Shown one piece after another: positions 46,501 through 57,536 of a DNA stretch of 64,000 nucleotides (position 1 is its first letter; the number at the start of each line of letters is the position of its first letter). The notes beneath the pieces are model-generated. The model was not told the origin of the DNA. It made no database searches and saw only the letters and a list, made by a program, of their open reading frames with translations. Source of the DNA: Akebia trifoliata (lineage: Eukaryota > Streptophyta > Magnoliopsida > Ranunculales > Lardizabalaceae); the NCBI GenBank assembly GCA_017979445.1, contig CM030718.1:14858760-14922759 (forward strand). The letters run 5' to 3'. The position numbers and the translations under genes are program-made.

Positions 46501-48523
46501 ACATGATGAAAGGGCATCGATAAGTAAAAATCGTGAAACTGAACTTGTTGAAAATCGTAATTGGCATCAGGGTCTTGAATAACAAAAAGAGGGGGAGGGT
46601 AAATGAGATAATTCATCATCGATCCTCTACTATATTGGGAAAATTTGGAACTTTACACACTGATTAAGCATCATCAATCCCTTAGTATCTTGGATAGATT
46701 ATAAAGTTTACCATCAATCATTAATCATCATACAATTTTTTTTTATCTCATCATCAAACACCATCTAGTCATTTTTTATCATTTCATCGATATCCGAGTA
46801 AGGATGACTCTAGAGAATCTTAAAGAGAATTGAGGAAAACTACTCTCCATTTAACAAACACACCTTGGTCAGTATTCAACAATATTGAATTCTTGATCTA
46901 GTCATTTTGCTCATACTAAAAAGGATGATTTACAAAAAAGTAATACAAAAAGATTTTTTGCATGCATCATACAAACTAATATTTTTGACATATGACTAAA
47001 AAATTCAGTTTATTTTTTGAAAAAATATTGAATTACTTAAGGCTAATAATTATCAAAACTATTTTTATATAAGCATTTTCTTAGCGTATCGCTCCTTAGC
47101 ATGAGTCCAAACTGTATTTTTTTCCTCAATAAGAGCATAAACTACATCTTGCTCCTTTGTAAGAGTTATATCTCGCTCCTCAATAAGAGCCTGAATTACA
47201 TATTGCTCATTTGTAAGAGCTTAAATTGTGCATTGTTTCTCAGTAAAAGCTTAAAGTGTATATTACTCATTTGCAAGAGCTTAAACTGCATCTTGCTCTG
47301 CAGTAAAAGTCTAAACTGCATATCAGTTCCTTGCAAGAGCCTAAACTACATCTTGTTCTCTTAGTATGAGTGTAAACTACATTATGCTCTTCAATAAGAG
47401 CCTAAACTGCATTTTGCTCTTTAGTAAGAATATAAATTCCATTTGCTCCTTAATAAGATCCTAAAATTGCATTTTACTCCTCGATAAGAGCTTAAACTGT
47501 ATGATGCTCCCCAATACAAGTTTAAACTATATTTACTCCTCAATAAGAACCTAAATTGTATGATGCTTCCTAGTATAAGCCTAAAGTACATCTAACGCTT
47601 CAGTAAGAGCCTAAACTACATATTGGTTAGTGTCATATGATCATAAATTGTACGATATTCTCAGCTTGTTAAAAAAAATAAACAAAAAAAGAAAATAAGA
47701 AAAAGAAAGAATTTTTTTTTGATCTCCGTTAGATTTTACAAGTTTGTCACTTAAAGTAAAAGATGTCAAATAATTTTTGTCAAAACATACTTAGATTGCA
47801 AATCTCATCTCCATTCTTCACAGTTGGTTCAATCCCTATCAGACTCCTAGCTTTGGAGACTGTCTTCTTACAATAGATCCCATTCATATCATATTCAAAA
47901 CTTGAGAATATCATATTTTCTTTTAATTTTCCAACCACTACAACAATTAAAGAGTGTTACGGTAAGTTTGAAAGACTATTAAATGAGACTTACCAAAGGA
48001 TCATTGAAAGCATTTAGTTTCTCATAAAAAAGTTTTTATTATTTGAGTTTGTTTTCCGTAGTGAATATATGTCTTTTTTTTAAAGGTAAAATAAAATAAA
48101 TCAAAATGTTAAAAAAAAATCTTTTTCAAGTTGCATTTTAAATCTAATTTGTCAAAATACAATTACAAGTATTTTTTTTAAAAGGTAAAATAAAATAAAT
48201 CAAAATGTTAAAAAAATCTTTTTCAAGTTGCATTTTAAATCCAATTTGTTGGAATATGATTAAAAAATACCATAGTTTCAAAAATCATTCATTTTTCATA
48301 AAAATTCGAGATTTCAAATGAGTTTCGTGCCACGAGATTGAGGAATTCAAATGTCAAACCTGTTAGACCCCGTGTTTGGGTAGCTACTTTCTACAAAAAT
48401 CATTAACTCAAGCAATATTTCAAAATCGTATTTTAAAGAATTATTCTTTTCGAGCCCGTACAAACAACGGTTAAGTTAATTCTTTGCAGTTCTTTGTATG
48501 CAACTCCTACAAATAAGGGTGGC
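43568..48523 (+). other. Interior of the pol-less element
   Basis: No protein motif seen. Small repeats abound: a module of about 125 bp with 'gg(g/a)aatatttatc' (44685 and 44805), a module 'gatttcaaacgagctt' with 'gaattcaaa' (45925, 46035 and again 48310), two adjacent copies of a module of about 100 bp around 'ggtaaaataaaataaatc' (48085 and 48186), and the 30-bp array at 47085-47640. A (TA)n run sits near 44908-44929. Confidence 0.6.
47085..47640 (+). repeat. 30-bp tandem array inside the pol-less element
   Basis: About 17-18 degenerate units of 'gagcctaaactgcatcttgctcctcagtaa' type, average period near 30-33 bases. Because 30 is a multiple of three, an 87-residue ORF (47101-47364) repeats a hydrophobic decapeptide, KSLNCILLIC-like. 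The ORF is probably a by-product of the repeat. Confidence 0.75.
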
Positions 48524-51457
48524 TATAGACACCCCATTTTGAACGGGTCTCACTCGAAAAGAGTTCACAAAAATGCATTTTTATCAAAAAAAAAATGTCA
48601 ACAGGTCCAAAGGCCCAAAATTTCAAAACTCAATCTTTTTGTCCAAATAAAGGCCCTAAGACCTCCAATAATCCTATGGACTCATAATAGTCATATCTAG
48701 CTTTTAAAACCAATGCTAAATTAATCTTATCAACCCATCACCATTCTAACTTAATCTTAAAATCAAGTCCTAAGCCCATTACCAAGCCCATCTACAATCC
48801 ACCACCCCTAAACCAATGCTAAGCCCTAAATCCTTTTAAACCTTATTTTAAATCAACTTCTAACCTAAGCCTTAACCAATTTCAATCCTTTACCCAAAAC
48901 CCAACCTACAAAAGACTACTCAAGCCTAATACCCTACTTTTGTCCATATTAAGCCCAACACTACCTTAAAACCCAATTTAAGGTCCAACAAGTCACAAAA
49001 GTCCATTTCACAAAATGGACATGTGTCACAACTACAAACAACCTCCTAAAAATCAATTTTAGCATCATTATCACCATCAATATCTCTACATCATGCCACA
49101 TGTCACCACCTAATCTTATCACTTTCTCTTCAAATCACTCCACGAATTGTCTTTATACTCTCCCACATCCCATTTCCTTTAATCAACTCACCTAACCCAC
49201 TTATGTTCTCATATTTGCCATATGTCATTAGTACAATCTACATCCTTACCAACTATCCCTTATATTAACCAAATTATTAACTCAATACCCACATCCCCTA
49301 ACTTAATCGACACTCCATTTAAGTATGGGTTGCCTAACCAACTAATTTGAATCATATTTATAGTATGGGTAAAAACAATCCACTTAACCTCTTTTCCATA
49401 ACTACACCCCCCCTTAACTACAAATTTCAAACCTCTCATGCCTAAAACCCATGTCATTTCCCCTCAACTTTTTACCTTTGTCCCATCCTACTCATAAAAG
49501 TCATATCAAAGTCCTCTAAAATCCCATCCTATTCTCACAAACTCTTCCTTTCAAGTTTCACTTTTTTCATCACTTTTAATCTTTTATCTCTATTAACCTT
49601 TAAAGAAACTTCTCAACTCACCACTTCAAGTTACTCAACTCTCAACCTAAAGACCATCAACTCCAAGTCCCTATACTACAAGCATCTCAACCTTTAAACT
49701 CTACACTACAAACCACTCAAGTCAAAACTAAGAAACATTTCAAGAACTCAAAGAAGAGGAAACAAGAACATGGTAGAGTAAGGACAAAAATATATAATGC
49801 ATTAGTCCCATTTCCCCTCTCTATTTTCCTTCATTTATTTTTTGTTTAGATTAACCTTACTATATAATGGACAACCTCACCTTATAAGGGTGCACATGGT
49901 TCGGTTTGGCGGCAAATTTGAATCGAACCAAACACGATTGGTTCTACAAATTTAAAATCGAAAACAAATCGAACTTAGTTCGATTCTTGGTTCTCTTAAA
50001 CCACATTAACATTTTCAATCGAAGCCTCTAAGGGATGTTTTGCTCAAATGGATAATCAGCCCAACCTTCCTCTAAAGGTTTGTTTTCCTCAAATGGATTA
50101 CCACCTTAGTGACTGTTTTACGCAAATGGATTACCACCTTAGTAAAGACTGCCATTAGGGTTGTTTTTCTCAACAACGAAGGAGAGTTAGGGTCGATTTG
50201 TATGCAAGAGGAGCTTCAATTGTCCTATTTATTCGAGCTTCAATTGTCCCATCTGTATGAGTTTCAATGGAGTATAAACTCTAATCGAGGATGTGGAACT
50301 TCAATGGAAATCATTCGAGTTCTTCAAGTTGGAAATCAAACTTCAATAGATGAGGGGTGAATGAAGGAGAAAGATGATGAATTGATTGAATAAAATAAAT
50401 AAATTTATTTTTTAATTTGGGGATTCAGATTGTCTCAAGGAGTCTTACTAGCCTTACTTATAGAGTGAATCTTGATGACATATTGACCGTGGATGAGACT
50501 TAATAAGTTATTTTTTCATCACTAAGTTAGCAAGGCTAGCCGGACTCTTAGTCAATTTAATTTTTGATTTGACATAAAGTTGTTTCATTTAATTTGCGAT
50601 AGAACTATATCCATTGATTGAATGAAGAAAATATTTTGAACCGGTATATTGCATCAAAATGTTGTTGAAACCTTATTCATTATTGGATTAGACGTGGCAT
50701 TTCCAAGGAGGTATTCTAATTTTGACAAATATGTATGTGCGTGAAATAAATTATTAGGAGGTTTCTTCATAATTTTGAAGCGGCCTACTTACTTTAAAGT
50801 GAGACTTATTAGAAAAAATAAAATTATTTATTATGTTTTGCACCTAGTTGACAAATCGTATCCTACATGCATTTTGGTTCAGTTCTCGGTTTCGTTTGAT
50901 TCTAGAACACCCCTAACTCTCAGTTTCGTTCTTGCTTATTAACCCATAACTGAACTGACTATTTATAAAATCAAACCACATCTAACCGGTTCGATTTGAT
51001 TATTGATTTGGACCGATCCAATGTGCACCCTTATCACTTACACCCATGCACCCAGTAGCCTATCACTTATACCCGATAGATTGGATCTTGGTTTTGTCAA
51101 AAGGGTAGTGGTTGAAGACTATTTTTAAAATCTTTTCTTAAAAAATCCTTACACGCTTTACACCCATCACAAAATTGGATTTATCAATTTTTCATTTATT
51201 TCTGAAAAATGATCGAATCTAAGGCTATCACTTAAGGTGGAGAAAGTATGGTGCCTTACACCTTACCTACTTTCTAAATGGATTCCCTTACCTAGATCTT
51301 GATAGATTAGTACCTTATCCATACGAGAATTATTATGAAAATTTAATTTCTAAAACTATTTTCTAGGTGGTCATTCATACCATTTTCTAAAAAAGACTGG
51401 TGACGACTCTAAATCCACGTAGTTCGATGTTTCATATTCGAAAATTGCATAACTACA
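48524..51457 (+). repeat. 3' LTR of the pol-less element, interrupted
   Basis: Homologous to 41874-43547. The first bases are altered (CTATAGACACC instead of TGTAAACACC). The homology breaks at about 49883 and resumes at 51034, the interval being a DNA transposon. It ends 'gcataactaca' at 51457, followed by CATAC. Confidence 0.85.
49884..51033. mobile_element. DNA transposon (hAT-like, non-autonomous) in the 3' LTR
   Basis: The left end 'ataagggtgcacatggttcg' and the right end, reverse complement 'ataagggtgcacattggatc', are inverted repeats. Comparison with the uninterrupted 5' LTR (about 43143-43165) gives the empty site; the flanks 'tcacctt' and 'tcacttac' suggest a degenerate 7-8 bp duplication. 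Subterminal sequence has alternating 'ggttcgattt' and 'aaatcgaacc'. 1150 bp, no transposase motif. The ORF at 50109-50360 lacks a domain. Confidence 0.72.
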
Positions 51458-51462
51458 CATAC

Positions 51463-52532
51463 AATAAGAGGTGAAAGTGTAATTTACCCTTTTTTGAGAG
51501 AGAGATTGACTCGACAGACCTAATAGTTGCATTTTTATTATAAAAACTCCCTTGGAGTTTTGACAACTTAGGGAAACTGTATTTTGTGGTATTTTTTACC
51601 CACCAAACCTTACTTTATCAAGTTTGTTACCCATTAAACCTTTTAACAAGGATCCACGTAAAAAAAATTATGGAGTTAATTTGTTACTTGACATACTTTG
51701 GAGTGGATCCTAAACAAATCAATTTGTGGCATCCAGAAACATTTTCTTATCTCATAGGTTATAAAGGACAAAATTTGAAGAACTTTGAAAAAACATTAAT
51801 TTTCACTATTGAATTTTTGTTTTAAATTTGGGAGTTTGGTAGCCATACATTTTCAACACCTTCAATCGAGATAAAAAATGATTCTATTTTGAATTTTTCT
51901 CTTTTGAATATGAGTTTTTCCATGAAATCTATAATACTGTGTGTGTTAGATTTCTAGTTTGGTGATACATGTGAGCCCAATGAACCTTGGTAAGATTTGA
52001 AATCTTAGTAATTTAGTCATAATTCCTAAAATAAAATTTGCTCACTTAACAAATTTGATAAAGTAAGGGAAATTTTGTAATAAAATTGCAACATATAGGC
52101 CTGCCCAATAAATCTCTCTCTTTTGACTCTAGCTCTCTCACACTTGTTCGTGGGAGAGAAATATATGATCGAACATATCAACCGTTTGATTAAAAAACCT
52201 CATCTAGATACTAATTGCCATGTCATCTACTGGCCACGTCATCTTCTCCCACGCCATTCAAACTGAGAAAAAGGGCAAAAAAAAAAAAAAAAAAAATTAA
52301 AATTAAAATTAAAATTACACATGCCTTCTCTTTCAAGTTTCAACCCTCTCTTGGTAACTATGAATCTCTCTTGGAATCCATCTCAAATTTCAGAACCTGC
52401 AAATCCTTAACAACTAATTATTAGTGAAAACTGACATTAAGATTGTAAAAACCCAAAACTCTCTTTCTCTCTCTCCGATTTCTTATTCGGAGAGAAACCC
52501 ATTCGAGAATTGAAGTTATCTATCATGTGTAT
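51463..52532. other. Intergenic between two LTR elements
   Basis: No gene recognised. An A-run at 52277-52296 is followed by 'ttaaaattaaaatt' repeats. One arm of a long-range inverted repeat lies at 52146-52258. ORFs at 51586-51825 and 52215-52424 have no domain. Confidence 0.4.
52146..52258 (+). repeat. Inverted-repeat arm, left
   Basis: Reads 'acttgttcgtgggagagaaa' ... 'gattaaaaaacctcat.tagata' ... 'gtcatct...cacgtcat' and matches, as reverse complement, 58800-58937 on the far side of the Gypsy element. Confidence 0.65.
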
Positions 52533-53246
52533 TGATGATAGGGTTCTTTTTGTTCTTCTTCTTCCCAGCTATTTTTTTAAAAAGAAAGAAATAAAGATAG
52601 GGTGGGTTCTGTTAGTGATTATCTTCAAGGGGGGATCTCCTCCTGTTTCCCTGATCAAGATTAAAGTTGGAATGCAATTTCTCGCACTACCTCATGATAC
52701 CCTTCGAAGACTCTTAGCTCGGTGGGGCCTGCACTAGGACTACTTCGACGATCAAGTTAGAATTAGTGTCGAGCTAATAAAGAGTTCTTAGGAGTCTCGA
52801 TTGTAGATTCTCCTGGATTCTCTCAATGATTTTACTCAGAGTGGGTGATCGGCTCTCTGTCCTGACAGTTGCAGGAGTTGCTACAACTGCCCTGACAGGA
52901 CTGCGGTGGTTACAACAAATTTGTCAGGCCATGAGTTGTCACGTCTGTACCATGTGTGGTAGTGTTATCGTCGTGGTCACGTCGTTGTTAAGAGGTCCGT
53001 CCTATAGACCTCGGTAATATTTCACATGCTCGGTGGATCGGTATTATTTTGTTGGTAGCCATGTGTCAATAGCTTCGAGAATAGCTCTCCACAATGACTT
53101 TGACTAACTACTGAATATAACTCAATCTAACAAACTACTACTACTACTACTAAATACAACTTCCCTGCACATCCTGAAACTGCTGCCCCACTTACTATTT
53201 TTGATTGATATGGTGCAAAAACAGTCACACAATAAGACTCATATCA
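52533..53246 (-). repeat. 3' LTR of the Gypsy element
   Basis: Shares 'agatagggtgggttctgtta', 'gatctcctcctgtttccctg', 'actactgaatataactcaat' and 'gatatggtgcaaaaa' with the other LTR in the same order. On the minus strand it starts TGATATGAG, just after the purine tract. About 714 bp. Confidence 0.8.
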
Positions 53247-53247
53247 A

Positions 53248-53260
53248 TCCTCCCCCTTGG
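53248..53260 (-). promoter_or_regulatory. Polypurine tract of the Gypsy element
   Basis: Minus-strand CCAAGGGGGAGGA precedes the 3' LTR start, the expected priming site. Confidence 0.7.
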
Positions 53261-53273
53261 TTTCACCTTGTCC

Positions 53274-53618
53274 TCAAGGTGAAAACTCTGGATAATGCTC
53301 CATCAATGTTTGACACCATTCACAAGGAGCAACTTCTGGTAGTGTCCCATGCCATTGGACCAATACTTCTATGTTTGCCTTGTTTCCTCGTTTTACTATT
53401 CGATGATCAAGGATGGTCAAAGGTTCTGGTCGTAGGTCTCCTTCTTCAGTGAGCGGCGGTACAAGTTCATTTGGCTGAGTATCTGATACAAATTTCTTCT
53501 GAAGGCATGAAACATGAAATACATCATGTATCTTGGATCCACTCGGCATCGTTAATTTGTATGCTACTGATCCAATCTGTTTCAATACCTTGAACGGTCC
53601 ATAGTACCTTGTTGACAA
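53274..53618 (-). pseudogene. Integrase tail and chromodomain-like region
   Basis: The minus-strand ORF reads STRYYGPFKVLKQIGSVAYKL .. HDVFHVSCL, the usual integrase C-terminal block of Gypsy elements, then IVKRGNKANIEVLVQWHG .. CEW .. HYPEF, a chromodomain-like segment that in active relatives directs insertion to chromatin. It is in the same frame as the integrase ORF at 53619-53993 but separated from it by one stop. Confidence 0.8.
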
Positions 53619-54814
53619 CTAAAGTGACCACCGAGCTGATATTGTAGATTGTTGATAGGCTTGCAAGCGAAGAAAAACCCAATCCCCAACTTCAAACACT
53701 CGTTTATCATTAAATCTTTTCATTCGTTCTTGAGCAATTTCCAAATTAGCTTTCAGCTGGTGCAAGATTAGGGAACGATCACGAAGCTTGGTATCAACAG
53801 GTTGGACTTTGGTGGTGCCAGGTTCATATGATAGTAGAGCTGGCAGTGGAACTCCATATAAAACCTCAGGCCAATGCAACCATTGCACCCAATTCTTAGG
53901 TTTGGTACTAGTAAAACACCTTAAATAGTTCTCAAGGCGCCTATTAACCACCTCTGTTTGATCGTCTAATTGAGAATGGTAAGAGCTGCTCATTTGAAGG
54001 TGTGTACCTTGTAGGTGAAATAACTCTTGCCAAAATGCACTAGTGAAGGTAGGGTCTCAATCACTCATGATAGAAGTTGGCATTCCGTGTCATTTAAAGA
54101 TGATAGTCGTGTATGGGTGAGTGAGTGGTGCGAAATGAGCATATTTTGATAAACGATCAACCACAACAAAAATTATGGTCGTACCTTTATCGATGGTGGC
54201 AGTCCATCGATAAAGTCCATTGATATGTCGGACCATACCTGCTCTGGAATCGGCGATGGTTGAAATAATCCGGGTGAAGCTACTGTTTCTATCTTGTGCC
54301 CTTGACAAACATCACATTCATGGACCCGTCTTTTGATGTCTTTTCGCAACCCAGGCCAATAAAATGTATCACTAATACGTCGTAACATTTTATGGTAGCT
54401 CGAGTGACCTGGCATTGGGGAGCAATGCAACTTGTGGAATATAATCTCTCTCAAAGATAAGATCAGACTGACAAGAAGTCGTCCCTTCCTATAGAGAACC
54501 TCATTCTTCAATTGATAATGATCTCTGTTGAGAGTTCCATCTTCATACCCCTTCATGAGTGATATTAGATGGGGGTATTTACTAGTCTCCTCATGTACTT
54601 GCTGTAACCAAGGAGAAATTGGGTTGGATAACCCCATTAATTCTCCATCTTCATCCTTTCTTGACAAGGCACCAGCAACCTTATTTTCTTTACCACTCTT
54701 GTACTTGATGAGATAATCATACCCTATCAATTTAGAGAGCCAACATTGCTGGGCTGGCGCAGTGATGCGTTGTTCTAACAGAAATTTGAGGCTCTTTTGG
54801 TTAGTTCGTATCAA
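53619..54814 (-). pseudogene. RNase H end and integrase remnant
   Basis: Minus-strand ORFs 54814-54173, 54308-54090 and 53993-53619 together read the RNase H exit (YDYLIKYKSGKENKVAGALSRK), an HHCC zinc region (HCSPMPGHSSYHKM..YWPGLRKDIKRRVHECDVCQGHK), then WSDISMDFIDGLP, VVDRLSKYAHFAPL, and SSYHSQLDDQTEVVNRRLENYLRCF. These are standard Gypsy integrase blocks. Frame changes near 54200 and 54050 and stops break it. Confidence 0.85.
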
Positions 54815-55043
54815 GAATAGTTGACCTAATAAATAGGGTTGCCATCCCTACACTGCCAAGATGATGGCAAGGAGTTCCTTTTCGTAAGTTGATGGGGTTA
54901 AGATGATGGCTGGACTGACTCATAAATGCAATTGGTCGGTCTTCTTGCATCGAGACTTTACCGATTCCTACACCCAATGCGTAACACTCAATGATGAATG
55001 GTTTCATAAAGTTGGGTAGCGTTAAAACCGGTGCTTGCGTCAT
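54801..55043 (-). pseudogene. RNase H remnant
   Basis: Reads MTQAPVLTLPNFMKPFIIEC .. GVGIGKVSMQEDRPIAFMSQ. The family normally has TDAS.GIGAVL.Q at the catalytic start; here the TDAS aspartate is replaced (ECYALGVGIG), another sign of inactivity. In a different frame from its neighbours. Confidence 0.75.
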
Positions 55044-55180
55044 TGCAAGTTTGAGGGTTTAAAAGGCCCTTCCAGCATTATCAGACCAACCCCATGCATT
55101 TTTTTTGGTAACGAAGTAAGCGGTGCAGCAAACTTATCGTAATTTTTGATAAACTTATGGTAATATCAAGTCAGCCCCAA

Positions 55181-56043
55181 TCAGCCCAAAAAACCCCTCA
55201 ACGCCTTGATAGATTGCGGTTGTGGCCACTCCACCATACTTTCCATTTTCTTTGGATCAACTGCAACCCCTTTATAGCTGATGATGTGCCCCAAGTAATC
55301 AATTTCTTCGTATCCAAACCGGTATTTTGACTCTTTGGCGAACAAGTGGTGCTTCCTCAAGGTTTCTAGAGTGAGTTGAAGATGACGCACGTGTTCTTCC
55401 CATGTCTTGTTGTAGACTAATATGCCATTAAAAAATAAAACCAATGCAAAGCTTTGTAAATAGGGTCGAAACATGTCATTCATTAGACTTTTAAATGAGG
55501 ATGGCACATTAGTGAGTCCGAATGGCATCACGAGGAACTCATAATGCCATTCATGAGTTCAAAAGGCTGTCTTGGGAATGTATGCCTCTTGTACTCTAAT
55601 TTGGTGGTACCCGAACTGTTGGTCCAACTTAGAATAAAATCGGGCCCCTTGTAACTCATTAATAATAGGTATTGGAAACTTGTCTTTGATGGTTACTTGA
55701 TTTAAAGCTCTATAATCAACACAAAGGAGCCGTCATTCTTTCGCACTAGTAACACCCGCGAAGAGAATGGACTCGTACTCTGCCAAATAATCCCTGCAGA
55801 TAACATTTCTCTAACAATTTTCTCTCTCTCATTTTTTTGGAAGTGGGGGTATCTATAAGGATGCACACTAACTGGTTGGGCTCCTTCCACCATTGGAATG
55901 TGGTGATCATGCTTGAGACATGGAGGCAACCCTTGTGACTCACTAAATTCTGTCATATATTTTAGCAAGAGGTCATGCAGGTCCTTATCCCTATCAGTGG
56001 GAATTGTGGCTGTTGGAATGATGCTACATAGCTGCAAAACCAT
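55181..56043 (-). pseudogene. Reverse transcriptase remnant
   Basis: ORF 56043-55702 holds the entry (HHIPMVEGAQPVSVHPYRYP .. [32 protein letters not shown]), and ORF 55531-55181 holds MMPFGLTNVPSSFKSLMND through FGYEEIDYLGHIIS and a thumb segment. The catalytic FFDDILIYS-type box reads LFFNGILVYNK, so both aspartates are lost. A frame change and stops lie between the two ORFs. Confidence 0.85.
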
Positions 56044-56418
56044 GGCCTTGCCGCGTCACTGCAATTGACTTTGCATTGTCCATTTCAAGATTAGCAGCTT
56101 GCACACCCTTGAGTTGGCACTCTCCTTGGGCATGCTTAACCCTCATGGAAAGGTCAGAGAAATCCCAGATTATTGGTCCCAATGTCCGAAGCCACAGAGG
56201 TCCCGGTACTATATCGCATCTGCCAAGAGGCAATAAAGAAAAATCTGCAGTGATAGGTATTCATTGTACATGGATGGTCAGCCTTTTACATCTTCCCCTA
56301 CTGAGGAGTCGTTTGCCACTTGCTACAATTACCTCAAAGTGACCGTCTTGCTGTGTCAGCACACCTCCCCTTCTGGCTATGTCAGGGTCAATGAAATTGT
56401 GGGTGCTCCCACTATCTG

Positions 56419-57505
56419 TCAACACATTGTCAAGACCTTTTGAATCAATCCAACAACCTTCATGGTTTGTGGGGCTGTAGTTCCTTCCATTGCATGCAAT
56501 GAGATCTCGGGAGGTTCCTTTTCCATTTCAGTTTGTTCGATCATCTCTTCCACAAACTCACCATCATCGATATCATAAGTAGAAGGCCCATCTATGGCAA
56601 AGAGACAGGGATTTCTACTGCAGTGGCCTGGCTTGAACTTTTCATCGCAATAATAACATAGGCCCTTTTCACGTCTTTCTCGAGCTTCTTGAGTTGAAAA
56701 ATTCTTTGTTGATGGAGGGGTTGTGGTGGTACCAACTACCATCCCGGGTTTGCGGTGAAGGTGCAACTTCTCTTCTTGCAAGCGGGATAACCTAATAGCC
56801 TTGGTTAGCGTAGTTGGATGGAAAATCTGTACCTCTAATTGGATTTCATCCTTTAACCCACAAACAAAACAACTGACTAAGAAGTCCTCATGAAGATGGT
56901 GGGTTAGGTTGGCTAAGAGCTCGAATTGTCATTGGTAATCTCATACAGTTGAGGTCTGTCAAAGTTTGGCCAAGGCACCTGCATGATCCTCATACTCAGT
57001 TGGGCTGAAATGTGAGTCGAGGGCAGCCATGAAAGCATGCCAATTCAAGTGGTGGTGGAAGTTTTTGTGCCAATGAAACCATTGAAGGGCCTCGCCTTCC
57101 ATATGGAATGAAGCGATAGCAAGTTGCTGGTCGGCGGGGGTTTGATGGTAGAGGAAGAATTGCTCTGCCCAATAAACCCAACCACCAAAACATGGAAAGT
57201 GAAGGCGAATTGTTCGAGCTTGGATGGCTCCTCCAATATTCGTACTTGATCCATTCCCCATATCAGTTGGGACTTGGAGATTATTGGACCACCAACGTGC
57301 GTCAACGTCTCCCCATGCTCCCTGACTTGGCTTTGGTTTGGGTGATCCATTTTGAAAGCATATTACGTATTTCATCAAGTTGTTGGCCATGGTGACGAGA
57401 TGAGTGACGAAGCTCGTTAAGCTGCTGACCCTGTTGCTCAGAAGTTTCTTGAAGACCCTTTATAATAGTGTCCTCCAACTTAGCAGAGCACGTACCTTGG
57501 GCCAT
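56419..57505 (-). pseudogene. Gag remnant
   Basis: Starts at 57505 (MAQGTCSAKLEDTI, coiled-coil-like glutamine-rich leader), changes frame near 57350, then reads RLHFPCFGGWVYWAEQFF .. FHMEGEALQWFHW (about 57215-57065), the classic Gypsy capsid block. ORF 56781-56419 holds a zinc-knuckle-like CYYCDEKFKPGHCSRNPC and the protease approach. Several stops intervene. No clean protease active site (DTG/DSG) was located. Confidence 0.8.
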
Positions 57506-57521
57506 CTACACAGGGTTAACT

Positions 57522-57533
57522 GCCCTAATAACA
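57522..57533 (-). promoter_or_regulatory. Decayed iMet primer-binding site
   Basis: Minus-strand TGTTATTAGGGC aligns with the consensus TGGTATCAGAGC at 9 of 12 positions, three bases from the LTR end and just before the gag start. Confidence 0.6.
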
Positions 57534-57536
57534 ACT

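Larger units (their letters stand above)
41874..51457 (+). mobile_element. Complete LTR retrotransposon without pol
   Basis: 5' LTR 41874-43547 and 3' LTR 48524-51457 flank about 5 kb of interior. A perfect 5-bp duplication CATAC lies at 41869-41873 and 51458-51462. A primer-binding-like TGGCGACTCTACTGGGGA follows the 5' LTR. The interior shows no gag, protease, reverse transcriptase, RNase H or integrase motif in any frame and consists of small repeats, so this is a non-autonomous LARD-like element that would need a partner's enzymes. The 3' LTR is lengthened by a nested DNA transposon. Its LTR opening is shared with the giant solo LTR at 31000. Confidence 0.88.

Noticed and set aside
47085..47640. 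CRISPR-like array
   Set aside because: Units are contiguous and degenerate with no unique spacers, and the context is a plant retrotransposon.
49260..49457. Minus-strand 65-aa ORF
   Set aside because: Lies in the 3' LTR of the pol-less element; no domain and no matching open frame noted in the 5' LTR.
52826..53017. 63-aa ORF as a gene
   Set aside because: Lies inside the 3' LTR of the Gypsy element, antisense to it, without a domain.
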